NCBI GenBank assembly: GCA_947632745.1
Contig: CANRQH010000050.1
Coordinates: 1-9,512 of the forward strand
Reading direction: 5' to 3'
DNA: 9,512 nt
From: an uncultured Clostridia bacterium
GTDB taxonomy: Bacteria > Bacillota > Clostridia > TANB77 > CAG-508
The first letter of the stretch is position 1, and each line of letters starts with the position of its first letter. The position numbers and the translations under genes are program-made. The notes below the pieces were generated by a model that did not search any database, was not told the origin of the DNA, and saw only the letters and a list, made by a program, of their open reading frames with translations. Shown piece after piece: positions 1-7,469 of the stretch.

Positions 1-2
1 AA

Positions 3-122
3 GTACATAAAATTTTAAAATGTCATTATTTTGACAAAGATTTAGAAGAATATTTAAAATTAAAACAAGAGTATGAAACAAAAGAAAAAAGCAAAATAAA
101 AGAATATGCAATAAAAAAGTGA
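3..122 (+). CDS. 3' end of an unidentified protein (5' end outside window)
   Basis: An open frame enters from the left edge and ends at TGA 120-122, encoding about 39 C-terminal residues (VHKILKCHYFDKDLEEYLKL, then a Lys/Glu-rich tail). The same strand and close spacing to the GT8 gene make it the previous gene of that operon, so a glycosyltransferase or related enzyme is possible, but the fragment has no diagnostic motif. The stop directly follows a run of six A (113-118). If the frame moved +1 there, the reading would continue as a 21-residue Lys/Glu-rich tail to TGA 184-186, overlapping the next ATG as ATGA, a common coupled arrangement. I cannot tell which end is real. Function unknown. 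Confidence 0.5.
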   Translation, partial: VHKILKCHYFDKDLEEYLKLKQEYETKEKSKIKEYAIKK

Positions 123-182
123 AGCAAAAGAAAAAGCAAAAAATAAAAAATTAAAAAGTAAAATAGAAAAGGAAATAAATAT

Positions 183-1112
183 ATGAATAAAGAAAAAATA
201 CTACCAATATTTTTTGCAGTAGATAATTACTATATACCATTTTTATCAGTAACATTAAAATCATTATCTGACCATGCAAGTAAAGATAATATATATGTAA
301 TAAAAATATTATATACAGATATAAATGAGGAAAATAAAGAAAAAATAAAAAAATACGAAAAAGAAAATATAAGTATAGAATTTGTTGATTTAAACTATTA
401 TATAGACAAAATAAAAGGAAAACTATATACTAGGGACTACTACCAAAAATCAACATATTTTAGGCTATTTATACCAGATTTATATCCACAGTACAATAAG
501 GCTCTATATTTAGATTCTGATACATTAATATTAGATGATATAGCAAATTTATATAATATAGATATAGGAAATAACTTACTTGGTGCAATTCCAGACAAAG
601 CAGTTCAAACTGTACCAGAATTTCAAGAATATGTTGAAAAAGTAGTTGGGGTTGCAAGTTATAAAAAATACTTTAATGCAGGAATTTTAGTAATGAATTT
701 AGATGAACTTAGAAAGTTCAAATTTCAAGAAAAATTTTTGTATTTATTAGACACAATAAAATACTCTGTTGCACAAGACCAAGATTACTTAAATAGACTA
801 TGTAAAGGTAGAGTTAAAATAATAAATGAATCATGGAATGTAATGCCAATAGACCATTTAAAAGTAAACCTTGAAAATATAAAATTAATACATTATAATC
901 TAAATTATAAACCATGGCATTTTGATAATATTTTATATAAAGATTTCTTTTGGGATTACGCAAAAAAGACAGAATATTATCAAGTTATAAAAAACATTAA
1001 AGATAACTATACAGAAGACCAAAAATTTAATGATTTAGAAACTACAAAAAAACTTATAGAACTTGCAAAAAAAGAGTCAGACTGTGTAGGAGACGATAGA
1101 AATATAAAATAG
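183..1112 (+). CDS. Family 8 glycosyltransferase
   Basis: A 309-residue GT8-type retaining glycosyltransferase, expected to transfer a sugar (galactose or glucose in characterised relatives) from a nucleotide sugar to a lipopolysaccharide, glycolipid or glycoprotein acceptor on the cytoplasmic side. Visible family marks are an N-terminal strand IFFAVDNYY (about 9-17), the metal-binding DxD as DSD in LYLDSDTLI (111-113), FNAGILVMN (164-172), QDQDYLN (199-204), and a C-terminal H237 ... KPW 243-245. Length is typical of the family. The ATG has an AAAAGGA site about 9 nt upstream. There is no signal peptide or membrane helix. It is followed 18 nt later by an acyltransferase gene, so its product may be a glycolipid. 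Acceptor and donor cannot be read from sequence. Confidence 0.88.
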   Translation: MNKEKILPIFFAVDNYYIPFLSVTLKSLSDHASKDNIYVIKILYTDINEENKEKIKKYEKENISIEFVDLNYYIDKIKGKLYTRDYYQKSTYFRLFIPDLYPQYNKALYLDSDTLILDDIANLYNIDIGNNLLGAIPDKAVQTVPEFQEYVEKVVGVASYKKYFNAGILVMNLDELRKFKFQEKFLYLLDTIKYSVAQDQDYLNRLCKGRVKIINESWNVMPIDHLKVNLENIKLIHYNLNYKPWHFDNILYKDFFWDYAKKTEYYQVIKNIKDNYTEDQKFNDLETTKKLIELAKKESDCVGDDRNIK

Positions 1113-1130
1113 GAGAGAGAGCAAAATAAA

Positions 1131-1997
1131 ATGGAAAAATCGCCTGATAGATTACGAGTATTAGAAAAAATAAAAGAATTAGAAATGCAAGGAAAATTTG
1201 ACATAGATGCAGAAGAAGACCCGCCTACAGTGCCTTTAGAGCCAAATGAAATAGAATTTGTAAAAAATAAAAGAAAAGACAAATTAAAGGCAAATGGAGC
1301 AACATGGATTGCAGAAAAATATGTAAATAACCTTGTTAGAAAAAATAAATTAATAATAAAAGATGTAGTAGGATTAGAAAACTTAAAAAATATAGAAGGT
1401 GGAGCAATAATTACATGTAACCACTTTAATCCTTTTGACTGTTTTACAGTAGAAAAGGTGTTTAGAATGACTGAGCATAGCAAGAAAAAAACACTTTATA
1501 AAATAATAAGGGAGGGAAATTACACAAACTTTCCAGGATTTTATGGATTTTTATTTAGAAACTGTCATACTTTACCTTTAAGCACTAACAAGCAAACAAT
1601 GATAAAACTTCTAAAATCTGTAGATGAAATATTAGCAAATGGTGATTTTATATTAATTTATCCAGAACAAAGCTTATGGTGGAATTATAAAAAACCAAAA
1701 CCACTAAAAAGTGGAGCATTTAGATTTGCGTCTAAAAACAATGTTCCTATTGTCCCAATATTTATAACAATGAAAGAAACAGATATAATAGGGGATGATG
1801 GATTTCCTATTATGGAATATTACGTACATATAGAAAAACCAATATATAAAGATGAAAATTTATCAGAAAAAGAAAATTCTGAAATAATGAAAAATAAAAA
1901 TTACGAAATATGGAAAAAAATATATGAAGATTTCTATCAAATGCCACTAGAATATTTATGTGATAACGATATATTAAAGGAAAAAATATATGGATAA
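1131..1997 (+). CDS. PlsC-like 1-acylglycerol-phosphate acyltransferase family protein (first copy)
   Basis: A 288-residue acyltransferase of the PlsC/LPLAT superfamily, which moves an acyl chain from acyl-ACP or acyl-CoA to a lysophospholipid or other hydroxyl acceptor at the membrane. The catalytic HX4D motif is NHFNPFD (H98, D103). The later substrate-binding block is YPEQSLWW (177-184) followed by KSGAFRFA, and VPIVPIF (about 205-211) fits motif IV. About 75 charged residues precede the domain. No clear transmembrane segment is seen. AGGAGAGAGA directly after the GT8 stop supplies the ribosome site. The end overlaps the next acyltransferase start by 8 nt, so the two are probably co-translated and may act in sequence. 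The substrate is unknown; acylation of a glycolipid made by the adjacent transferases is inference. Confidence 0.85.
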   Translation: MEKSPDRLRVLEKIKELEMQGKFDIDAEEDPPTVPLEPNEIEFVKNKRKDKLKANGATWIAEKYVNNLVRKNKLIIKDVVGLENLKNIEGGAIITCNHFNPFDCFTVEKVFRMTEHSKKKTLYKIIREGNYTNFPGFYGFLFRNCHTLPLSTNKQTMIKLLKSVDEILANGDFILIYPEQSLWWNYKKPKPLKSGAFRFASKNNVPIVPIFITMKETDIIGDDGFPIMEYYVHIEKPIYKDENLSEKENSEIMKNKNYEIWKKIYEDFYQMPLEYLCDNDILKEKIYG

Positions 1998-2757
1998 AAA
2001 TAGAGTTATATATTACGAAGACGAGCTAAATGATGAATTTTCTGAAGCGAAAATTACTCCAATAGATATTGATGAAAACTATGTATATATTCATAAAAAT
2101 ATAATTTGGAAAATTTGTAGTTTAATTGTAAATGTAATATTGTTTTTTATAAAAATAATATATCCTAAAGTAAAATTTAGAATAAAATATGTTGGAAAAG
2201 AAAAGCTAAAACAATACAAAAATACAGGCTATTTTGTATATGCAAATCATACTCAGCCTTTTGCAGATACATTTATTCCAAGTAATCCAATTTTTCCAAA
2301 AAAGAACTACTTAATAGTAAACCCGGAAAATGTGTCTATGAAAGGCTTACAAAAGATAGTTCAAATGGCAGGGGCATTGCCAATTCCTAGCAATAAAAAA
2401 GCAATGAAAAATTTTTTAAATGCAATAAACACAAGAATAAAAGAAAAGGCAAGTATAACAATATACCCAGAAGCTCATATATGGCCATATTATACAAAAA
2501 TAAGACCATTTAAGGCAGTATCTTTTAATTACCCAATAAATTTAGATGTTCCAACATTTTGTATGACAAATACATATCAAAAAAGAAAAAATGGCAAAAT
2601 ACAAATTGTAACATATATAGATGGACCATTTTTTCCAAATAAAAATTTAAGTAAACAAGATCAAAAGCAAGATTTAAGGGATAGGGTATATAATAAAATG
2701 GTAGAAAGATCTACAAACAGTAATATAGAATACATTAAATATATTAGGAGAAAATAA
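1990..2757 (+). CDS. PlsC-like acyltransferase family protein (second copy)
   Basis: A 255-residue second acyltransferase of the same superfamily, diverged from the first. A hydrophobic stretch at about 38-58 (IIWKICSLIVNVILFFIKII) is a likely membrane anchor or re-entrant helix. The motif I region is NHTQPFAD: H87 and D93 are separated by five residues instead of the usual four, so this is a variant HX5D. Motif III is IYPEAHIWP (158-166) followed by IRPF. The ATG lies inside the last codons of the previous gene (overlap 1990-1997). The next gene starts 5 nt after its stop. Co-translation with the first PlsC suggests two acyl transfers in one pathway. The motif variation leaves its activity less certain than that of its neighbour. 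Confidence 0.8.
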   Translation: MDKNRVIYYEDELNDEFSEAKITPIDIDENYVYIHKNIIWKICSLIVNVILFFIKIIYPKVKFRIKYVGKEKLKQYKNTGYFVYANHTQPFADTFIPSNPIFPKKNYLIVNPENVSMKGLQKIVQMAGALPIPSNKKAMKNFLNAINTRIKEKASITIYPEAHIWPYYTKIRPFKAVSFNYPINLDVPTFCMTNTYQKRKNGKIQIVTYIDGPFFPNKNLSKQDQKQDLRDRVYNKMVERSTNSNIEYIKYIRRK

Positions 2758-2762
2758 ATAAG

Positions 2763-4343
2763 ATGAATTCAAATCAAACACAATTAATAGAACCTAAAAC
2801 TTTAATATACAAATTAAAAACATTTTTTATAAATAATAAATTACCGCTATTAACAGTAATCATTATAGGACTTATTACTCATTTTTATTTATACACTCAT
2901 AATGTTATATCAACAGATGCATTGCAAGCAGGAAATTACTATGTAGCAGGTACTTGGGAGCTAAGTCTTGGAAGATGGGGCATAGCTTTTTTAAATATCT
3001 TAAAAGGTGGAATTGTAAATGAATTCTTAAACATATTAATTTGTTTAATATTGCTTGCATTAAGTAGCACAGTTGCTGTAAAAATTTTAAATATAAAAAG
3101 CAAAGCAATTTTTTTTTTAATTTCAGCTTTAATTGCAACAGCTCCACAGTTTGCAGAATCATTTATGTATATATATTGTGCTGATACATATTGTTTAGCA
3201 ATGCTTACATCGTTGCTTTCTGTTTATTTTATGAGAAAAGAAAATAAGAGAGTTTATAATATAATTTCAGCAGTTATGATAATTATTACATGTAGTATTT
3301 ATCAAACATATATTGGAATTACAGTTGGATTAACAATATTTCTTTCAATATTTGATATATTTGAACAAAAGGAAAATAAAGAAGTTTTAAAAAATGGACT
3401 TAGATATATAATTATAGAAATTTTAGGAATATTGCTATACTATGCAATTACAGTAGTTATACTAAAAATAACTGGAGTTTCATTTGCAAGTTATAGTGGT
3501 GCAGATAATATTGGAATATTAAATACAATAAAAAATCTGCATTTAAGTATTTTTGGAACTTACAAAACTTTTATAAAATATTTCTTTACAGACAAAATAT
3601 TATATAATTCATATTGGAAGAGAAATATTATTAATTTAATAATATTCATAGTAACAGCTATTTCAGGAGTTTTAGTTGTAGTAAAAAATAAAATATATAA
3701 AGACAAAACAAAAATTATATTATTAATTATTTTTCTAATACTAATACCTGTTGGAACTAATATAATTTGCATTATGGCACCTGAAAGAGGAATTAACTTA
3801 ATAATGGCAACATCACTTTTATTGGTATATTTGGCAATATTAAAAATATATGAATTATTAAAACAAAGTAATTTAGAAATTATATTAAAATATTTCATAT
3901 TAGGAACAGTTTCAGTTCTATGCATAACTTATATATTTTCTAATAATGCTTCATATATGTGTAGGGAAGAAACATATCGAAATTATTATGTAACACAACT
4001 TGGAATTTTAACAAAAGTGCAAAATTTGGAAGAATACAGTCCAGATATGAAAATAATGTTTAGTGATACAATTAGGTTTGATGCTTCTCTTAAACAATAT
4101 GCAAATGGATTTAAATCAAATGACTATGAAACATGGGACAACTTCCAAGGTATTTTAACTAATAAACATTTTTATAAAAGATATTTTGGAATTGATATAA
4201 ATTTATGCACTCAAGAAGAATATGAAAATATAATTAATAGCGACGAATTTAAAGAGATGGAGATTTTTCCAAAAGAAAATTCTGTAAAAATAATTGATAA
4301 CATTGTTGTTGTTAAAATTAGCAATAATAATATATTAGAATAA
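2763..4343 (+). CDS. GtrII-like polytopic glucosyltransferase
   Basis: A 526-residue integral membrane protein of the GtrII (glucosyl transferase II) family, a GT-C-like group that uses a polyprenyl-phosphate sugar to decorate surface polysaccharide outside the membrane. An N-terminal helix at about 28-45 leads to an acidic loop residue D52 (STDALQAGNYY), then the family block LSLGRWGIAFL (G70 R71 W72). Roughly ten hydrophobic helices follow to about residue 395. The last 125 residues form a soluble tail ending IFPKENSVKIIDNIVVVKI. AGGAG at 2746-2750 lies in the end of the previous gene, 12 nt before the ATG. It is the last gene of the operon and converges on a paralogue. No in-frame CGG is present, unlike the paralogue. 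Confidence 0.8.
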   Translation: MNSNQTQLIEPKTLIYKLKTFFINNKLPLLTVIIIGLITHFYLYTHNVISTDALQAGNYYVAGTWELSLGRWGIAFLNILKGGIVNEFLNILICLILLALSSTVAVKILNIKSKAIFFLISALIATAPQFAESFMYIYCADTYCLAMLTSLLSVYFMRKENKRVYNIISAVMIIITCSIYQTYIGITVGLTIFLSIFDIFEQKENKEVLKNGLRYIIIEILGILLYYAITVVILKITGVSFASYSGADNIGILNTIKNLHLSIFGTYKTFIKYFFTDKILYNSYWKRNIINLIIFIVTAISGVLVVVKNKIYKDKTKIILLIIFLILIPVGTNIICIMAPERGINLIMATSLLLVYLAILKIYELLKQSNLEIILKYFILGTVSVLCITYIFSNNASYMCREETYRNYYVTQLGILTKVQNLEEYSPDMKIMFSDTIRFDASLKQYANGFKSNDYETWDNFQGILTNKHFYKRYFGIDINLCTQEEYENIINSDEFKEMEIFPKENSVKIIDNIVVVKISNNNILE

Positions 4344-4344
4344 A

Positions 4345-4578
4345 ATCAAGTATTTGTTACTGTTCAATGTTTATAATCTTTAAAATTAATAAAATTTTCA
4401 TAAAAAGCTTTGTCCTTTACTTTTTCACAGAAATTCTACACTTTTTTATGGCCCCTTTCCAAGGCAAGCTTGAACTCTTTCCATAAAAAATGTAAGAATT
4501 TCTAGTTCAAAGCACTCCAGCGCTTTTACTCAAATTTTATTAATTTTAAGATTGTAAACTGTGAATTATCAAGTATTT
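4345..4578. repeat. Large imperfect palindrome with nested stems between convergent genes, bracketed by an 11-nt direct repeat
   Basis: The 237 nt between the two gtrII genes form a nested set of inverted repeats. The outer arms are 4372-4398 and 4532-4556 (about 25 bp with one bulge and one mismatch), a middle stem is GCTTTG 4407-4412 with CAAAGC 4508-4513, and the inner arms are 4429-4451 and 4481-4503 (about 20 of 23 bp). The apex loop is 4452-4480. ATCAAGTATTT occurs directly repeated at 4345-4355 and 4568-4578, just outside the arms. It may act as a two-way terminator, be a MITE-like insertion whose direct repeats are a target duplication, or be the folded 3' flanks of an inverted duplication. 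I see no gene in it. Confidence 0.7.
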
Positions 4579-4580
4579 TT

Positions 4581-6105
4581 TTAATATCCAACTTTTACGA
4601 CTAAAGTGCCATCAATCATTTTTATAGAATCTTTACTTGGAAAGATATCCATTTGCATAAATTCTTCACTATTTGAAATATTTTCATAATTTTGAGTTGT
4701 ATAAATATCTCTACCTAAACCTAAGTTATCTTGTAAAAATACTTGCCATGTCCATATATTTACATTACTTACATCAAAATTTGTTAATTTTAACAATCTT
4801 GGGTTATGCAAGCTAAAATTCATTCTACCCATAATGCAAATTGGAGTTTCATTTGTAATTCCCTCAGTATTTTCAATTCTTTCTATAATTCTATTTCCGA
4901 ACTGCTGACATTTGTTTATTGTACAAAGAAGTTGCAATATATGTTGCGTTATTTGTTAAAATAAATGTCCATAAAGAAATTACTACAATTAAAACTGATA
5001 CAACATTTAATTTATCAAATTTTACTAATTCAATTTGTTTTAATAATAAAATAATTGGTAAATACAAGCTAGATGACATTAATAAATCTATTTGTCTTTC
5101 TTGAACAATTATTTCTATAATACATGTAAAAATAGGGAACATCAATAATGTAATAGCCACAAATACTAATTTTAAAGGCGTTTTGTAAGTTTTATTATTT
5201 ACTATTAAAATAATAAAATTAATTACTATAAGTGATAACATTACCATATTAAAAATATGTCTAAAAGTAAATTTAGTGTTTTCAATTATTGAATTTGTAA
5301 AGTTAAAATTATAAAAAGTAATATAAGCATTTTTTATTGAAGGTAATAAATTTTTTAAAGTTTCAAAACTTAAAACTTTGTTTCCGCCATTATATTCAGT
5401 AATATTTAAGTTTAAAATCTTTACAATTATAGTAAATAAAATGTAATAAATAACAACTCCTACAAGTAGAACTACAATATTTAATACATTTTTTTTGATT
5501 ATCTCTTTAATTTCAAGTTCCTTTTTAGTACATATATCAATTAAAAATATTATTGCAAGTAAAGTTAAAATTACACCTAAATATGCTTGATAAAAGCCTA
5601 AAGTAAGAACTATGCAAATTAGTGATAATATAATATTTTTGGCATTTACCTTTTTACTAAGAAAATAAACAGAAAGCACAGAAAATAATAAGGAAAAAGT
5701 GTAGCTATCTGCAGTATAAGGGTACATAAGAGTTAAAGAAAATGTTGGAGTAACAACTAGCAAAAGTCCCATTAAAATTTTTATATAATTTTTCTTTACC
5801 TTAAGTATGTCAACTAATATAAGATTAGCAAATGAAGCGGTAGCTATTGCAATTATAGATGTTAAAGAAGAAGACACAACAGTTCCTCTTAGCATATCTA
5901 TAAATGGAATAAGAAATCTTCCAAGTGATACTTCCCATCCTTTAGCTAAAAAAGAGCCATAATGCCAATATCCGTCATAAGCTAAAAGTTGCTTTGAATA
6001 TAATGCAAAATGAACCATAAGTCCCAATATAAATGTTGTAAAAAATATTAATTTTCTATCATGATTAAACCATTTAGTTATTTTTTCTATAAAACTATCT
6101 ATCAT
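4581..6105 (-). CDS. GtrII-like polytopic glucosyltransferase, read through a +1 frameshift at CGG
   Basis: Paralogue of the gene at 2763-4343. The ATG at 6105 gives HX-type N-terminal helices, D44 (LLAYDGYWHYG) and the family block VSLGRFLIPF (G62 R63 F64), then about ten membrane helices. The plain frame reaches CGG at codon 403 (4899-4897) and stops at TAG one codon later (404 residues). The C-terminal soluble tail, clearly homologous to the paralogue (SNSEEFMQMDIFP against INSDEFKEMEIFP), lies in the +1 frame to TAA 4583-4581. Skipping the C of CGG joins them as QMSAVGNRIIERI and gives 507 residues, close to the 526-residue paralogue. The start has only a weak GGTGG site. It is most likely one functional gene with a decoded +1 shift; a pseudogene or a base insertion error are the alternatives. 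Confidence 0.75.
4897..4899 (-). other. +1 frameshift site: in-frame CGG in gtrII
   Basis: On the minus strand the frame reads TCA GCA GTT CGG AAA TAG. Dropping the C at 4899 gives GTT GGA AAT AGA ATT, which runs into the homologous C-terminal domain. This is the only in-frame CGG in the 508-codon gene and the only frame break. Two other CGG trinucleotides in the same gene, out of frame at 5384-5386 and 5972-5974, need no shift. Confidence 0.7.
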
Positions 6106-6131
6106 AAAACCACCATATCCTTTATTTTAAT

Positions 6132-6160
6132 AATATAACAAATAATTAGCAAAAAGTAAA
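6132..6160 (-). promoter_or_regulatory. Sigma-A-type promoter for the minus-strand gtrII
   Basis: On the minus strand, TTTACT (6160-6155) and TATATT (6137-6132) are separated by exactly 17 nt. They lie 27-55 nt before the ATG at 6105, correctly placed for the gene. Prediction by eye in very AT-rich sequence. Confidence 0.45.
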
Positions 6161-6192
6161 TATATTTATTAAGATATAAGTTAAATACTTTG

Positions 6193-6249
6193 GGAAAATA
6201 ATAAATAGGTAAATTGTAAAAGTAAAATATAATTGGAAAATAATAAATA
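6193..6249. repeat. Short direct repeat in the divergent intergenic region
   Basis: GGAAAATAATAAATA occurs at 6193-6207 and again at 6235-6249, a 42-nt period, and both copies are followed within a few bases by GGTAAA. This looks like a small tandem duplication in the roughly 280-nt space between the divergent gtrII and 3D-domain genes. No ORF is seen here. No function is apparent. Confidence 0.55.
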
Positions 6250-6270
6250 AAAGGTAAAGATGCATTAAGT

Positions 6271-6299
6271 TTGCTTATTTAGGGATTTTATGGTATAAT
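6271..6299 (+). promoter_or_regulatory. Extended -10 promoter for the 3D-domain gene
   Basis: TTGCTT (6271-6276), a 17-nt spacer and TATAAT (6294-6299) preceded by TG at 6291-6292 (TGGTATAAT) form an extended -10 promoter. The predicted start near 6306 coincides with the left inverted repeat, leaving an 80-nt leader. Confidence 0.65.
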
Positions 6300-6305
6300 A
6301 TAAGG

Positions 6306-6364
6306 AAAACCTGCAAAAATTTTTCTTTTTGTATTTTTAAAAAGAAAGAAAAAGCAATTTGCCA
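6306..6364 (+). repeat. Left inverted repeat flanking the 3D gene, split by a 37-nt hairpin-like insert
   Basis: AAAACCTGCAA (6306-6316) and GCAATTTGCCA (6354-6364) together equal the reverse complement of the uninterrupted 18-nt repeat TGGCAAATTGCAGGTTTT at 7470-7487. The two halves share GCAA, so a 37-nt AT-only insert (6317-6353) appears bordered by a 4-nt duplication. The insert itself pairs (TTCTTTTT with AAAAAGAA). In RNA this region would be the 5' leader of the 3D gene and could pair with its 3' UTR. Confidence 0.55.
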
Positions 6365-6387
6365 AAAAGACAAAGGAGGAAAAAAGA

Positions 6388-7464
6388 ATGCACCATTTAA
6401 AACGACGGAGTATATCAATTGTAGTAATGCTGGCAAGCATAGCTGTACTGGTAATTGCTATCCACTCTTCCATATATGCTATGGAAGAAAAAAAGAAACA
6501 ACAGCTGGAATTAGAAAGAGAAGTATTCTACGAAAAGCAACTGGATAGGATTTGTTCTTGTATGTCTGATTTACAAGAAGATGTATCAGAGATGGAAGAA
6601 CTGGAAAATGCGATTCAGAAGCTAATGGAATCGGAAGAAACACAGAATATGTACAACAACCTTGCTTCGGCAAGTGAGTATGCAGTAAAGTTGGAAAGCG
6701 AAAGTATTTCCCAAGGAGAAGAAGATGAACAACAAGCAGTTTCTTGTTTGTCTGAAGTACAAATATTAGTAGATAATGTTTTACAAAGAAATTCAGACAT
6801 AGCAAATCAAACAAGAGAAATGCAAAATTTATGTGTTGTAAATCATGAAGCATCTCGAAAACTCCTTCAAAGCTTTAAGATGGAAAATATTGATGAATCA
6901 TCTGAATTATATGAAAGATTAGCTACAATCATTCTTAACGTAGAATCTTTCTGGAAAAATTCAGAAGAAAAACTGCAAGAAATTATTGATAAGTCTGAAG
7001 CTTTTGAAAAAGAAATTTTGAGTAAGCAAAGTGAATGTGACAGTGTGTTTGAGATTCTATCTGCGTTTGAAAATCGGAAAGAAGCCTTAAACTACAAGCT
7101 TTCAATTCTGTGGGATGAGCCAAGAGAAGTGGAAATGGACGAAGACTTAAAAGGCTATGCATCCGTAGAAAATTATAATGTAACAGCCTACTGTGCGTGT
7201 TATCAATGTTCAGGAAACAACACACTAACAGCTTCTGGAACAATGCCGAAAGAGTATCGTACTATGGCAGCGAGCAAAAACTTACCATTTGGAACAGTAC
7301 TCTATGTTCCAGCACTGAAAAATACGCCAAGTAATGGATGGTATATAGTAGAAGACAGAGGTGGCGCTATTAAAGGTAACAGATTAGACCTATATATGGG
7401 GTCACATTCACAGGCATTACAGTTTGGCAGGCAAACGATGGAAGTATATGTTTTTGTGAAATAA
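6388..7464 (+). CDS. Membrane-anchored coiled-coil protein with C-terminal 3D domain
   Basis: A 358-residue protein. A short basic N-terminus (KRR) leads to one membrane helix at about 10-31 without an obvious cleavage site. Residues 33-245 are Glu/Lys-rich and predicted coiled coil. The 3D domain occupies about 262-358, with TAYCACYQCSG (266-276), a conserved VEDRGGAIKGNRLDLY (D323, D334) and ALQFGRQTMEVYV. The first of the three aspartates naming the domain is not evident (AASKNLPFGT). 3D domains share a double-psi beta-barrel fold with MltA-like murein enzymes, so a cell-wall role outside the membrane is likely. AAGGAGGA lies 7 nt before the ATG. Codon use differs from its neighbours (many CTG, some GCG), and two in-frame CGG codons (6406, 7075) must be read without shifting, which suggests foreign origin. 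Confidence 0.82.
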   Translation: MHHLKRRSISIVVMLASIAVLVIAIHSSIYAMEEKKKQQLELEREVFYEKQLDRICSCMSDLQEDVSEMEELENAIQKLMESEETQNMYNNLASASEYAVKLESESISQGEEDEQQAVSCLSEVQILVDNVLQRNSDIANQTREMQNLCVVNHEASRKLLQSFKMENIDESSELYERLATIILNVESFWKNSEEKLQEIIDKSEAFEKEILSKQSECDSVFEILSAFENRKEALNYKLSILWDEPREVEMDEDLKGYASVENYNVTAYCACYQCSGNNTLTASGTMPKEYRTMAASKNLPFGTVLYVPALKNTPSNGWYIVEDRGGAIKGNRLDLYMGSHSQALQFGRQTMEVYVFVK

Positions 7465-7469
7465 ACAAA

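Noticed and set aside
113..122. Programmed -1 frameshift on the heptamer A AAA AAG before TGA
   Set aside because: The heptamer is correctly phased, but the -1 frame adds only about 11 residues, and no downstream stimulatory structure is visible in the A-rich sequence. The +1 frame fits the operon better.
1007..1483. Minus-strand ORF of 158 codons opposite the GT8 and first PlsC genes
   Set aside because: It spans two well-supported plus-strand genes and is rich in Ser/Phe/Asn, typical of an antisense shadow in AT-rich coding DNA.
4429..4503. CRISPR-like or riboswitch interpretation of the palindromic region
   Set aside because: There is only one pair of arms and no repeat-spacer periodicity, and it lies downstream of both genes, where a riboswitch would not act.
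4581..4937. A separate 118-residue protein gene on the minus strand
   Set aside because: Its first residues overlap the upstream frame, there is no good ribosome site, and its sequence is homologous to the C-terminal tail of the GtrII paralogue. It is the end of the same gene in a shifted frame.
4919..5104. Plus-strand 61-codon ORF
   Set aside because: It lies fully opposite the membrane-spanning part of gtrII and lacks a ribosome site.
6300..6387. Riboswitch in the leader of the 3D gene (c-di-AMP type leaders precede some 3D genes)
   Set aside because: The leader is short and almost only A/T apart from the split repeat; I see none of the conserved blocks of a known riboswitch class.
6479..7243. 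Several minus-strand ORFs opposite the 3D gene
   Set aside because: They are shadows of a Glu/Lys-rich coiled coil, which reads as Leu/Phe-rich on the other strand; no ribosome sites or motifs.
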